Below, piece by piece: positions 11,367-23,564 of a DNA stretch of 64,000 bases. The stretch lies in assembly GCA_004026145.2 (NCBI GenBank), contig CP034979.1, positions 12,317,485 through 12,381,484 on the forward strand, in the 5' to 3' direction. Under the pieces are notes generated by a model. The model was not told where the DNA came from, ran no database searches, and worked only from the letters and a program-made list of their open reading frames with translations. The translations under genes were made by a program, and so were the position numbers. Within the stretch, counting starts at the first letter, position 1. Each line of letters opens with the position of its first letter. Source of the DNA: Takifugu bimaculatus (taxonomy: Eukaryota; Chordata; Actinopteri; Tetraodontiformes; Tetraodontidae).

Positions 11367-14300
11367 TCCTCGCATTTCCAGCACACACATGCTGTTGTAC
11401 CTGCGCACTCGGGGACCAGAGGGTCAGCACCGGGGGTCCCCTCCCCTGCCAGACGCCATGTTTGGTCTCCGGCTGGGAAAAGAAAGCCGCCTCTGGTGAC
11501 CGTGGCGAACGGGCGCCTGCAAAATGAGGAGCCAATCACCAACACTGGAGTCCTCAGCAAAATTAGTCCGGCCACTGTTTCGAGATTTCTTGTTGTATAT
11601 TACTGAGATTCATTACAGGGAAAATGATACTACGCAGTCTGGGCGCGAAGTAATTTCATGATTCTTTTCAGCGAGAAAAATGTGATACGAGCTCCTTTCA
11701 GCGCCTCATTTGCAGTTTGGGCGCCACAGAGATAAAAGGTTGTCATATTACACCAAATCCAGAATCCTCATTTCTCTCCAAATCGTCCACCCAATAAAAT
11801 CTCTCGCTCGCCGTCTAAATGAGATTAAGGTAACATTGCCTCTCAGGAAGAGAACTCGTGTTGGAGCAGTCGGCTCATTCGGCGCCGACGTGAACTTCCG
11901 TGTGACGGCTTTCCCGCCGCTCCTCCACGCAGATCCCACATCAATCACTGACGCTGGCCTGATTGTTCTTGAAAGCGCTGGACGCCATTTCGAGGTGTGA
12001 CAGGGGCCTATTTGGCGCCGGCGTCTGCATGTCAGTGCTTATGACAGGATGCTCCCCACCCCGTCTCCTGAGGGTCTGAGGGGCGCCACCGGCCTCTCTT
12101 GTCGCGCCTTTGTCCCCCCTCTCACAGATGGACTTGGACGCGGCTTGTTTTAGAGGCTGGAATTGATTTTCCTCCCCGCTCTGATTCTGCCTCTGGCTCT
12201 CGTTTCTGCTCCAACACACAGATGAAGCGCGTGAGGTTTATAGCCAGGAGTCGCAGCGCCGACAGATGGTCAAATCTCACTTCATCAGCACCTGATGGAA
12301 GTCCAGAATGTGACGCTGAGCTGTTCTCCTGAACGGACTGGTGGTCCACACTGGAGCAGAAGGTACAGAAGGAGGACGAAAAGGTCCGTGGCCCAAACGA
12401 GACGGCGCATTAAAAAACCCGGAGATCTGCACGTTGGCCTGGAATACAGTCCCAAATGAAGAGAGTCCTCCCCAGAAAGTGACCCGATGTCCACCAGCAT
12501 CTCTGGAAATGGTCCACGTGAACGTCCGAATTCACTGCGCACGAGCGGGATCACGGGTCTAATTAATAGTAAGGTCAACAAAAGGAGGACGCCGCTGCTT
12601 TTTGCTGCTCTCCGGCGTCCATTATGTTGGAAGAATAAACAGACTATTCATCATAATTGTGATCTCGTGTCTCCCTGTCAGCAGAACCGGCTTAATCAAT
12701 CGCACAAGTTGTCAGCTGTGACAAGAGACGCTTAACCCGCAGACAAGAGGGACGCGTGGCAGACTGCAGACGCCTCAGCCTCCCTCCATTAATGTCACTG
12801 TCTGTTCCACTTCAGACAGCTTGTGTCAAAGCTGCCGCAAGAACTTTGTTTGCTAAGTTTGCTTAAAACCTCGGCTGTGCTTTTACACCGTGCACAGGGG
12901 TAAATGAGCCAATTAACAGCGACTGAGAGGCGCTCGCCGCACGCTGCAGTCTGAGGTGTTTCGGGAGACGCATCTCGCCGAGGCGACGTGGCGCTCGTTG
13001 ACAGCGACGCCTTAAAAGGCCCCGGTTCCATTTTAATCACCTCTGGCAGAGTGTTTGAGCAGTTAGCGCGTCTCCGCCGGAAGCCAGCAATTTGACAATT
13101 ATGCTAAACGAGTCGTATTTATCAGTGGAGGTTGTGCACCATTACTGGAAACAAACATCAGCTGTTTCTGAGGTGTTTCCTGTTATAGACGCGTGAACAG
13201 TGCCGGGATCCGGGCTTCGACCCGACTCTGGGGAACGTTTAGCAGGGTTGTTTTTTTTTGAAGTGTGTAAAGAGGACAAGACAAACGATGACGGGGCCTT
13301 GATGGAGCTTCCGTGTTCCTTTTTTTACCCTTCTGCAAATCACTCTGCGCACTTCGTCACCGAATGATTGGTAGCGAACTGGCACACTCCACCTCCACGC
13401 TGTGCTGAAGTGATTTTCCTGCCTACCTTGATGCCTATTTTGTTATGGAAATTTGTAATTCATTAACATAACCAGCAGGAGTTTGGAGCAGAAAATAATG
13501 AATCCTGGTGGGAAGGAGCAGCGCTCTCCACCCTCATCTGCAAATTAATAAATCCGCGTACAGTCTGGCCCTGGAGGGTCAGCCTGTGCACACTCGCACA
13601 CACGCTCACCTGCCTTGATGGTCCTTCATTATTGCTACATGAAGATTCTCTACGCGAGGATCAGAATTTAATGGCTTCCAGGTAACACGGAACCTGGTCT
13701 GCAGAGCGAGGTCCCGCCGTCACCCAACAGGCTAATAGTCTCACCGTGGATGTTCAGATGTGAATGGTTAATTTGATATCAGGAGGCCTTTCACCTGCTG
13801 TCACCATGGCAGCAGGATCACGGCCAGAGCGCCGTCATCTCAGCCGCTTCTCTTTGAAATCTCACGTCGCGTTATCGCCATAAACCGACGGAGATTTTCT
13901 CAGCAAATGAAGCGAGCCAAATGGAGCCGCGCGGCCAGGATGGCCCCTTCACTTTTATCTATGCAGCGGCTACACTCACCTGATTCTGGATGCACACGGG
14001 GCACGCAATCGCTCCCCGCTTGTTGCTACAGCAACAGCTCTCAGAAGTGCTGGAGGACCCCCAAAGGCACAGCTCGCGCTGACAGGCAAGACGCTGTAAA
14101 GCAAAAAGCAATCAAGCTTATCTGCTTTCCAGTGAAGATTGGATCTCAAATTTGTTTGGGGAAATAATCAAGGAAATGTAATTCTTCATGGCATTGTCAA
14201 CAATCAACAGCCTACAAGAAGATTTGATACAGCGGAGCACAAGGATGTATATTTTTTTCCACATTTGGAGCCATATATTTTTGGCAATTGTAATTAGAGA

Positions 14301-15748
14301 CGCTGGCCAGGAGCGGCGAGGTTAATCACACAGGCTGCTGCTGCTGCCAGCAACCTTCCAATTCGCTCCTGTCAGTTTGTTGATTAGTGCTTTGAGGTTT
14401 TTTCCATCTGCAAAAAGACAACTTTCCTAACAAGATGCTGTTTCCCACTTTTTTATTTTATCTCTAGGAGCCACGTAGCTTCTGCTGAACTTCTAGAGAA
14501 ACCCGCACCTGTTGTCCATGAGATCGAACGATTGCCCCCCCCCCCCCCCTGTTCTCCCACTTGTTCCTCTGTGCGGTCCTAAATGGAGGTCCAGGACCAG
14601 ACTCGTTCAGAGAATCTGCATCAGCCAAACCACCACCATGAAAACCCCTGCAGAAGGCAACAGGAATCTAGGAGGAGCAAGGTCAGACTTCCTCAAATCC
14701 ACATGAAATCTTTATTCTCCTCAGCGTTACACAGGTGTGACACCTGTAGGGGCGCGGGCGGCGCCTCTGCACGTGACAAACAGTGAAATTTGCCGACCAA
14801 AAAAATACCTGTGCGATAACGTCAGTTGCTTGAACCACCTAACGCGATAAGCTAGCATTGCTGACACCTTATCAGCACGTGTATCGAGGTTTGGCTTCAC
14901 CAGGAAGTGCAAAAGGATGCAATAAAATCACCACTCTTGTTAATTCCTCCTTCCCAGCTCGTTGGCGTGCCTTTCATCGCCGCCGTCTGGGAGGCGGAGC
15001 ACTTCTGCTGGGGAAGTTAGTCGCTCACATCATTTCACAGCTGCAAATTAAGAAGATTTGAAAATATCGCCCTTTTACCGCTGGAGCGTTTTCATATCCA
15101 CCAATTACGGAGAAAACGTGAGCGAAAGAACAGGATTTTCTCGTCTGACTGCAGATCTCTGCTGGTTCCCCCCCCCCAGGTCGGAGGCAGAAGGACTCCC
15201 CCAGCTGAGTTACTCCCAGAGTCGCCCTCATTTAAAAGCCCGGTGACATTTTGCTGTAATGTGACAGCGAGCATCAGTGTCAGCACGCGGGCCCACAACG
15301 AACAGCTAAATAAGGTTAACGCGTTTACCGACGTCTGATTTAATTACCACATTTAGAGCAGTTGCTTTCCATTTTCCTTCATTAGGCAGCCCGGGTGGAT
15401 TTTCCGCTGCTGAAAAACACAAACGAAACATCTTTAATGAATTTGTTTCAAACGTGGTTAACACGGAGCACATCGCCGTTCGTTCCCCGCCCAGTTTAGC
15501 GATGTTGTATTATTTAAGACAGATGCTTAAAAAACCTCATCTATTTACTGACAAACTAAATGGGTTTTCCATTAAAATAAGATTAGGAGCTGCGCTACAT
15601 CCACAACGCTTATTTAATGTTTGCTGTAGCTGCAGGATGAGGATAATTAGGCCTTAATGTACGGACCAATAACCAACCTGCGCTGCCATTTGGCATCGTC
15701 AGACATCGTTTGGCAACAGTCCACTGGGTCGTGACCTTTGCTGCAGCC

Positions 15749-15764
15749 CAGCACTAGGGGGCAG
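15749..15764 (+). promoter_or_regulatory. CTCF-like motif
   Basis: CAGCACTAGGGGGCAG is a close match to the vertebrate CTCF core (CCASYAGRKGGCRSY). It is oriented forward and lies between the convergent genes, about 2 kb beyond the putative macrod2 3' end. Confidence 0.55.
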
Positions 15765-16670
15765 ACGTGCGTGAGGAGGATTTAAACGAGGAACTTTGCA
15801 CCGAGAGGCAGCAGCAGAATAAACTCAGATGTGGGGGCCAGTTCATTGCAAGCCGTTATCGGCAGGGAAGAACCGCTCATCTTTGATTTACGACTCATTA
15901 ACTTAAAAAGGCTGACTCGAACCAAAGGCTTTTCCAGCGGACGTTCACACCAAACGCGCGTCCGCTACAGTCCGTCCGTGAGGCGGTCTGAAGGCATCCT
16001 GTTATCTGAGTGTGAGGCCGATGGAGTTGATAATTGGAACAAGGGAGGCCGGGCTAGAATTAGCTTATTCATCCTCATTCTGCTCTGCTCTCTTGTCAGG
16101 AGGGCCCATCAGCGTGAGACAAATGTGCTTTTTTAGTCCGACAACAAATGTAATCTCCATAACAGTCCTGTGCCGGTGGAGATTAATCGACGTATTCTCT
16201 CTTGTTCAAAGCGCACGTCGGCGAGTCAATTTCCTTTCAACATTTCAGCGGCTCCCTGCGCCTTTGAAGATGGGCATCTGTAATGAACGGCGTCAATTTT
16301 CATCCCAATTAGAGTGTTTATCTGGGCTTAGTTCACCTATACTGCTGCCTCTGCCTCTTGTGAGGCCAATGAATTTTCATGAAGGACAAACACTGTACTT
16401 CAGATAAAAACACCTTATCTGGAGCTGGGATTTAAAGCATCAGAGTGGGAATTGTTTCCCTCCAGTTTGTCTGAGTTGTGTTCACAGACGGTGGGAGGTT
16501 GGAGTTCCTGCGAAGGTGAAGAGGGAGCGGAGCGAGAACATGTTCACGCGTGTTTACGTTAGGAGGACGACCGCGGTTCTTTCATCTGGAAAATGGAATA
16601 AACAGAGCACATCGCATTATATCAGCCCTCAGTGGCTGGATGAGACCCGTCAGGAGCTGACAGCACCGCC

Positions 16671-16687
16671 GCCGCACGCACGCACGC

Positions 16688-16719
<32 letters not shown>
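16671..16719. repeat. CGCA tetranucleotide tract
   Basis: About twelve CGCA units with one GCCG interruption. The alternating purine-pyrimidine sequence could adopt Z-DNA. It is non-coding. Confidence 0.9.
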
Positions 16720-17335
16720 TCCGTCCCACGCGTCCGTGGCCTAAATGTGCAAACACAAATGGAGTGTCGGGGAGCTGCTGTTCCAGGCAGACTCAGATGG
16801 TGGAGGACTGTAGGTGGTTTTTTGTTTCATCCAGCGTTGTTTTCTGCTGGCGTGCAGCAGCCAGTTGGGCCACTGGAGCTTCTGCCTGAAGCTTGTGGAA
16901 CGCTCCAGCTCGACCTGCAACATTTAAACCGCCTCATGCAGCAAATCAACAGAACAAGAACAGTGCTAGACGCCAGCCGAGTTCGAGTGAACTTTTGCCG
17001 TTTGTTGAGCTTTTAAGGTGGTGCCAAGTAAAATGGTGATAAACGCATCCCAAGAAAAAATAAAAACAGCGATGTCGCGACTTTTCAGGCATCTTTGTTC
17101 AACTTTTACTTTTCTCTTACCTGTCAGGACTGATTTGAATAATAGCTGTTGATGCGTCAGCGCCACTTCTTGGTTTGATTCCATTTAAAGATTTAAAGAT
17201 GCTTTTGCTTCCCCTTTTAGGTGTTTTGTTAAAATGTCATTCCTGTCAGGAAGACGAAAAAAACATATCTAAAAAAAGGTTTTTCCACACTCATCCGCTC
17301 TGTTTAAGGGAGAAAATGGCGTTGTTACACCGAGC

Positions 17336-17351
17336 CGTCACTAGGGGGCAC
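17336..17351 (+). promoter_or_regulatory. CTCF-like motif
   Basis: CGTCACTAGGGGGCAC shares the 12-base core CACTAGGGGGCA with the motif at 15749, in the same orientation and about 1.6 kb away. It sits about 470 bp beyond the putative macrod2 poly(A) signal. Confidence 0.5.
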
Positions 17352-17818
17352 CTCTTTCTAACGACGTACTGCTAGCATCGCCCCCATATTTCGCAACAGC
17401 TGACAGAAAAGAGGAATTCAGGAATTAGCGTTTCCAAAACCCGGGAACAGTTGTACCATTTTGTTTACAGATAAGACGGGTTATTGATGAGGCAGTTCTG
17501 CTCTGGAGAGCGTCTGAGTCTTTGATAACAAACTCCGTGTGAGGTCTCTGGCCATTAGCGGGTTTCTCCGAAGGCTCTGGGGTGAGGCGGTCAGCTGGAT
17601 ATCTCTTCTGATTGGATGCAGGAGACGGGCTGAAGGCCAGAGAGGCAGCGTGCAGGAGATGACAGGAATCGAGTAATTGTTTGTCTCCCGGGGACACATG
17701 ACTGCTCGCTGTTACAGTTGTTCAATTAAATATTAGCTTCTGTCGGAACGGCGGGAAAAAAAGCGCAGCATTGGTGACAGGCTACATGAGAGGCTGAGAC
17801 GTGGCTTCCAGCGTAGTC

Positions 17819-17824
17819 TTTATT
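17819..17824 (-). terminator. possible poly(A) signal of macrod2
   Basis: TTTATT on the plus strand reads AATAAA on the minus strand. It is about 1.04 kb downstream of the macrod2 stop codon and is the first canonical signal I found in that direction. The downstream GU-rich element is not striking, so a different 3' end is possible. Confidence 0.4.
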
Positions 17825-18494
17825 AGTCGTTTTGTTATAGTTTAGCAAAGCAAACAGAGTATGAAGGCATCGTTTCAGAGAACTTTGATCTTTTGTATGG
17901 CACCACTGCAAGTGATTAATCGCTCATATCGACATTTCAAAACAAACCAAATTCATTCTGGAATCAACTCAAGAGAAAGGAAGAAGCCGTTAGGTGATAC
18001 ATTGGAAATTACAAAACATCTGCAAGCAGGAATTCATACGTGGCCCTCCGCCTGGGGTCGGGTGGGTTCTGAGCGAATCGGATCAGAAATAAGGCAGATC
18101 CCTACACTGACTGGAGACGATCTGGTCAGGAGACAAGCGCAAGCGAGAAGCCTCTAATTCCCGTTTTCTTAAGTTTCAAAGCGGTTCCTCTGCATGCACT
18201 GGAAGCGGCGAGGGAAAAGGGGACGGGGACTAATTAAATTGTCAAGACTCTCGGTGACACGGACACGATGCGCGGTGTTCAGAGGGGCCGTGACGTGAAG
18301 CGTGGCCTTATCTGCCGTGTTTTGGATCGAGCTTATCGGCTCGCCGGGCTGATCGCCGGAGCGCGGGCGGACCCCGGCAGGGGGTCTGCAGGTGAGCGTC
18401 TTCGTGACGGCGGTGGCGCCGCGGTTGTCGTAGCGGCGGGATCGCAGATGCCAACAGTGTGGCAGGTGTGTTTGGACATGCTCTCGCAGCGGGA

Positions 18495-18496
<2 letters not shown>

Positions 18497-18533
<37 letters not shown>
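18497..18533. repeat. (AC)n microsatellite
   Basis: An uninterrupted AC run of about 18 units inside the putative macrod2 3' UTR. It reads as GT repeats in the transcript. Confidence 0.95.
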
Positions 18534-18535
<2 letters not shown>

Positions 18536-18720
18536 TAAAGAGGCTTCTTCTCGTCGCACCCGGCTGGTAAAATGACGCATGACTCTAACGCACAGTGAGG
18601 TATGGCTCATCTTTTCTGGCTGATATGTTCAAGTCCTATCGTAGGGATTTTGTACATACATATACAGTACCTACATACTTCAGGGATGAGTAGATTCATA
18701 GCAAAGAGGGGGAAAATGCT

Positions 18721-18738
18721 GGGGGGGGGGGGGGGGGG
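18721..18738. repeat. poly-G tract (18 bases)
   Basis: An uninterrupted run of 18 G on the plus strand, or C in the macrod2 transcript. Exact length is uncertain because such runs are error-prone in assemblies. Confidence 0.85.
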
Positions 18739-18864
18739 ATGTGAGCGTCTTGTGAGTAACTGGTTGTCCTGTGCCAGTGTTTACGGCCAGTCTGACACCA
18801 GTACGGTTGGCTTCACACAGTTTGCTGGCTGTCAGATGAGGTTGATTGTCCTTCCCTCAGCTGG

Positions 18865-18887
18865 TCATTCCTTCTTCTCCTCGGTGT
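18865..18887 (-). CDS. macrod2: macrod2 terminal coding exon (23 nt plus stop)
   Basis: On the minus strand a strong pyrimidine tract, CGTTTGTTTCCCTTCCAG, precedes ACACCGAGGAGAAGAAGGAATGA. The upstream exon (19888-19959) ends in phase 1 with a G, so the junction codon is GAC and the protein ends DTEEKKE followed by TGA. The short charged end suits the acidic, lysine-rich MACROD2 C-terminus. Splice-site quality, phase agreement and position support the call; the short length means homology alone could not. Confidence 0.8.
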
Positions 18888-19887
18888 CTGGAAGGGAAAC
18901 AAACGCAGCTCTGAGTGTTGTGGTGCGGCTGAACTGGCCGCCATCCTCCGACGGCGTCTTTGATACTCGACTCATCCTCCCGCGACGGTACCGGCGGTGT
19001 TCCCTCGCTGCCGCCGCTACGCTCAGACGCCGATTTCACACCACTGAAGATGCCAGTGGAGCAGCGGGGAAACAGCCGGGAGTCGATTACTCCGGATTAT
19101 GTGATCAGGCGCATCAATTAAGCAGCTTCTGACTGACTGCGGACGTTGAATTGTCCCACTTTCTGTTCATGCGCTCTGTGCGCCACCGCTAATGCGCACC
19201 GCTACCCGGCTCCACCCTGATCCGCACGCTTGTTTGACAACTTCTTCTTCTCTGGCAGCGTTTAAACTCTCGCCTGTCGACAGCAGCCTGTTTGTCTCAC
19301 AAGCCTGGAGCCTGCCTTATTTATTCAGCCCTGACAATCTGCTCTAAACAGTTGCTTAATGATCCCCCTCCAAACAGGAAGAGGGTCCGATGCCCAAATC
19401 ACAATCCCTTTCCCTGGCAGCGCTGCTTCCGAACACCTGGAACAAACAGAAATTCGACTTTTTCGCCTCTCCTTACGCAAACACTCAGGATTTAGTCTTA
19501 TTATGGTCGATCACAGCGCGGAGCTGAGAGAACCTGTGTGGTGTCCTCATCACATTTGATTTATTGGCACCATTTTGGTCCCTGCAGGTTGTGCAGATTT
19601 GATTTATTAAACGTGCGACGCCGGAGTTTGCAAGTAATTCATCATCATCAATCTCTGCAGCCGCACTTCACACGTGCGTCCCCAAATATCGGGGTCATGG
19701 CTGCAGACGTAAGGAGGATGGAGCAACTGCCCTGGGGGGGGGGGCTCACACAGGCAGGGCGAGGGTGGGGAACGCCGGAATCCTTTTAATTCGGCAGCTG
19801 TGGCCGCTAATCAGAATCCACTTATAAATGGAGACGTGCGCGAGGAATGAGCGCGCCCGTGAGCGGGCGGGGGTGCTTTTAGCTTAC

Positions 19888-19959
19888 CTTTGGGCTGACT
19901 GCTGGCGGTTGGAACTACATCGGGTCGTTCTGGGCTCTCGACGGGATCTCTCATCTCAT
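19888..19959 (-). CDS. macrod2: macrod2 C-terminal tail exon (72 nt)
   Basis: The minus strand shows CTCCTGTCTAG before the exon and GTAAGCT after it. Read in phase 1 with the preceding G it encodes DEMRDPVESPERPDVV and then PTASSQPK. The exon is a multiple of three with phase 1 at both ends. Several S/T-P sites (ESPE) suggest phosphorylation. It corresponds to the Pro/Glu-rich distal part of the disordered MACROD2 tail. Confidence 0.85.
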
Positions 19960-20336
19960 CTAGACAGGAGAGGCAGCGAGAGATGAATAAGAACAGAGAG
20001 GGCTGCAAATTTGAGGAGACTCTATGATAATCAAGCGATCTGCGGCCGCTCGTCTTCAAAAGCCCCCGCTGATGGAGCCTCTCTGCCCCGCTAAGTGCAC
20101 AAATCAAGCAGAGTGGGTTTCTGGCTAACGAGGAGGTTCGAACCGGATAGAGCGCTCATCTGCACCCGGGACAGATTATGAAAGCGGGTAGGTGACCCCT
20201 GGGAGGGAGGGGGGGGGCAAGAAACTGAAAGAAGAGTGTGTGGGCAGGAGGGGGGTGGGGGGTGTTTTGTTAAATGACAGGTTTTCAGTGGCGCTTCACA
20301 GCCGCCAGGACTGGGGACAAAAAGATATTTACTCAC

Positions 20337-20375
20337 CGCCTTGGCTGGCGCCGGCGTCGCTCATCTCGGAGACGT
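20337..20375 (-). CDS. macrod2: macrod2 C-terminal tail exon (39 nt)
   Basis: The acceptor TTTACATTGCAG and donor GTGAGT flank 39 nt on the minus strand. In phase 1 it encodes DVSEMSDAGASQG. It is symmetric (phase 1-1). The last base G joins the AT of the next exon to make an Asp codon. Confidence 0.85.
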
Positions 20376-20422
20376 CTGCAATGTAAAGCATAAACATAAA
20401 CACGGGCATGAGGCGGGCATCC

Positions 20423-20470
20423 ACGCACGTCTGAGGGAACGCACGTCTGAGGGGACGCACGTCTGAGGGG
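20423..20470. repeat. three tandem copies of a 16-bp unit
   Basis: ACGCACGTCTGAGGG(A/G) is repeated three times without gaps. A further ACGTCTG follows about 13 bases later. It lies about 50 bp upstream of the 39-nt macrod2 exon in transcript sense, close to where its branch point should be. Confidence 0.9.
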
Positions 20471-20984
20471 ACAGCTGCGGACGTCTGCTTTTTTTATTTC
20501 ATTTTAATGAAAAGCGATCATCCAGGAATCAGCCGCCACGTTCCGCTCGTGGACCCCCGTTTGCAGCCGTCCCATTGTTTGACAGCCGCGGCGCCTTCCT
20601 AAAGAGTTGCACTTCAGAACGCAACAAAACAAGCGGAGGAGCGGCAGACGCATGCAAAATTAATTACAGAGCGCCGTCCCTGCAAGGGAGTGCGAGCCCC
20701 CATCCGCCACGCATCCTCCGCCTCCTCCCCGCTACATCTGTAGCCACACAACTCCTCCTTTTGTTGCTCCCAAACAAACGTTGCTCAAAAACAAACCTGC
20801 GGCGTAAAGATGGCCGTCCTCCCACAACGGCGCCATGATGGAAACAAACGGCTCGGCGTGATAGAAGAACGTCCCCGAGCCAGAGCGCGCTCGTGTCGGG
20901 CGTGTTTACTGTAACCCACGACGGCCGTCAAGGTCACTTAGCGCCCCGCTCGTGTTGCCAGACTCTGATACTTGCGCCAGGCTG

Positions 20985-21017
20985 CGGGGGCGGGGGCGGG
21001 GGGGGGGGGGGGGGGGG
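20985..21017. repeat. G-rich tract
   Basis: About 31 G with two C interruptions on the plus strand. It is a strong candidate for G-quadruplex formation. On the macrod2 sense strand it is C-rich. Confidence 0.85.
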
Positions 21018-22361
21018 CAGGGCGTCACACACTCCGTCTGCTTCACTGGCAACACGGACTGGTGGCTACTGGAATGCACTGGTCATCCCAATGAATTTTC
21101 ACCTGACTGGGGCTCAGCTGGAGACAGAGGCAACAATCTCATGATAATCTGATTAAATCGAGACGCTGACAATGTGGAGGGAGGAGGGGGGGGGCGACCT
21201 GATGGACCTGATGCTAATCGTCTTGGCTCTGGGTCGACCGTGACGATGTTTAGGCTGCTATTCACCTGTAGACTCGCACATCCTTATAAAGATATAGATG
21301 TGTTTAATCTCCTGATATACGCTGAAGCTATTGCATAATTATTACAATAGTATAACTGAATTTCCAGCGATGACCTTCAGGTAACTGTTCAGAAGGAGAT
21401 TCAATTAGGATTTTAAAAACTAACACATTGCTTTACAATTCCTGCCCAGTTAATCACATTAGCTAAAGAGTAAGAGTATCTTTACAGACCTGTTGCCATG
21501 GTGAGATGCATTTTAAAGAAGATTAACACTGACCACAGGGGGGCCCAGACCCCTCATGATAATAAGATCTTCTTATTGAAACTGGATTGGTCAGCGGGAT
21601 TAAAAGTTTCACCACCATGAAGCAACTGTGGAAGGATATAAATGTAGCGTTCAGACGTATGTTTGAAGGCTGGTGAGGACCGAGGGTCCAACGGGCCCCT
21701 CTTTCAATGCTGGCTTCATGCCTGCATGGAGAACGATTTGTTCCCGACGCTCCCTTCTTCCTCCATCCCTCAGGTAATAAGAGTCCAGAATGGGGGCATC
21801 ATGTTCTTCTAATGTACGCCGCTGATCAGGTTGAAGCAACCGACCTCAGAATTTCAATTTATTGCAGCAGCAGCCTCCTGCGTCTGCCCGGAGCTCTGAG
21901 GGCCGGCGCTGCTCTGCGCTCACTCGCTCTCTTATTTGACTCTGGTGTGGTGACAGTAGAGGGGGGGGGGCATCATTTAAGGAGGGGATGCGAGGGTGCC
22001 GGTGTAAACACATAAACTAGATGGGGTAGGAAGAAAAACGGGCCCTTGTCAAGGTTCCGAGAGACACAGAGGGAGGAGAGGGAGAACGGGAAAAACACCG
22101 GACTGAATTTACTCCCTCAGCAGGAAACAAGACAGCTTAGACCAGTGGAAGCTGGGAAAAAAGAAGCCTGAGGGGAATATTAATTACTTCTTTGGGAAAA
22201 AAGCATCTACGCTGGGATGCAGACGATAAAAAACAAACAACCAGACTCATAATCAACAAGACGGATAATGAGCTTTTAACAGGTATCCGCATTTTCCTCA
22301 TATTAAAGATCTAATCAGCCGCGTTATCATGATGTTTCATTGAAGACGACAGATTAGTTCA

Positions 22362-22364
<3 letters not shown>

Positions 22365-22395
<31 letters not shown>

Positions 22396-22403
22396 GGGGG
22401 GGG
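22365..22403. repeat. (GT)n followed by a G-run
   Basis: About 14 GT units run directly into a G tract. A similar composite occurs at 25526-25570. Confidence 0.9.
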
Positions 22404-23547
22404 TCGGTCACAATCGGTCACAAACAGAAGACAGAAAAAGAACTCATGCAAACCTCAACTTTTCCTTCCTGTCACTTCGAGTTTGTTTTGTAAGTCCGCA
22501 GATACGAGGAGATCAAAAGGAGAGATGACGCGCGTGCTCGTTTTCACGTGCACACGAGGAGGAAGAGGAAGGAGCAGAGTGGATATAAGTCACCCCCACA
22601 AGCAGACAAGCAGAAAATTACATCCCCTCCACCTTGCATACATTTATTAGCCCAGAGCTAGTTAGCATTTTGTTGGTCAGCATTAGTCTAGTGTGTCACA
22701 ATATTTAAACATGGAACGACGTTCCGAAATATGTGTCGGATGTGTCTAATATAAATGTAAATGGCTGCAGAAAAGACTTTTTAGCGTGATTCTGCATCTT
22801 TTCGTCATGTTCATTAGCATCCTGCCGTCACGGCCGGCTCAGTGGGCCCACGGGGGAGGCGGTCCCAGCGGCTGATCCAGGCAGCAGAATGGGAACTGTC
22901 TCTGTTTAATGTTCCAGACAGAAGCCCTGGGTGGAACAGGAGGTCCGTTTGTCCCTCAGCCACAGGACACTTTACTCCTTTATTCCACTCTTTTACTTTG
23001 AGCAGTGAAAGAATAAAAATCAATCGAGCTCTGGAGCCACAGAAGTTTGCTCGGTGGTGTCAGTTCTCCCGCTGAATTTCTGCTGTGGGTTTGATCCCCG
23101 GACTGGGTCACATTCAGCCGCTCTGCTGTGCTCTGCTGCTCCAGCTGCTCCACCTCAAACAAAGGATGCAGCCAATCAGAATGTCCAGTATGGGTGTGTC
23201 TGAAAGGCAGCGAGGACAATTTTCCGCTTCCTTATAGTTTTATTTTATAAATAAGAGAGCTGGAAGCTGCAACTCTCCACTGGGAGCCACGAACAAAGCA
23301 GGCACCAGCAGCTCCTGCAGGTCAGGGTCTTTGTTCAGGTCCACTGAGCCTCGTCCGCGGTTCACGGAGGAACGGTTTTCGCCTTAGGAGACACTGCAGG
23401 GAACAAAGCGCCTTCGATGCTCCTCGGATCACGAGGGCGCATTTCCACCACATGAAGGAAGAAGTAAGAAGTAAAAACAGAACCTGCTCAATATTCTTGG
23501 AGTGAACCTCAGTTTCCAGTTGTGGTGCTGTGAGAGGCAGCTGTGTT

Positions 23548-23564
23548 GGGGGGGGGGGGGGGGG
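23548..23564. repeat. poly-G tract (about 17 bases)
   Basis: An uninterrupted G-run in the macrod2 intron. Length may be imprecise. Confidence 0.85.

Larger units (their letters stand above)
4686..17818. other. intergenic region between two convergent genes
   Basis: About 13 kb without a supportable exon on either strand. Short open frames here have no splice context or recognisable domain. It holds a short interspersed-repeat head (9951-9987), an inverted repeat (9146-9166), three CTCF-like motifs, a 26-bp triplication (11291-11366) and a CGCA run (16671-16719). Homopolymers include a C-run near 5047-5059, mixed A/G runs near 8166-8219 and a C-run near 14526-14539. Confidence 0.6.
17825..18864 (-). 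other. macrod2: putative 3' UTR of macrod2
   Basis: The stretch lies between the macrod2 stop codon and the candidate poly(A) signal. In the sense of the transcript it contains an 18-base C-run (18721-18738) and a (GT)18 tract (18497-18533). Chance open frames over the dinucleotide tract encode only Cys-Val or Thr-His repeats. Confidence 0.45.

Noticed and set aside
10777..11535. 252-codon minus-strand open frame
   Set aside because: It overlaps the 26-bp triplication, has no recognisable domain, and lacks splice or poly(A) context; likely chance in GC-rich sequence.
18169..18610. Several open frames over the AC tract encoding Cys-Val or Thr-His repeats
   Set aside because: They are dinucleotide-repeat artefacts in the putative 3' UTR.
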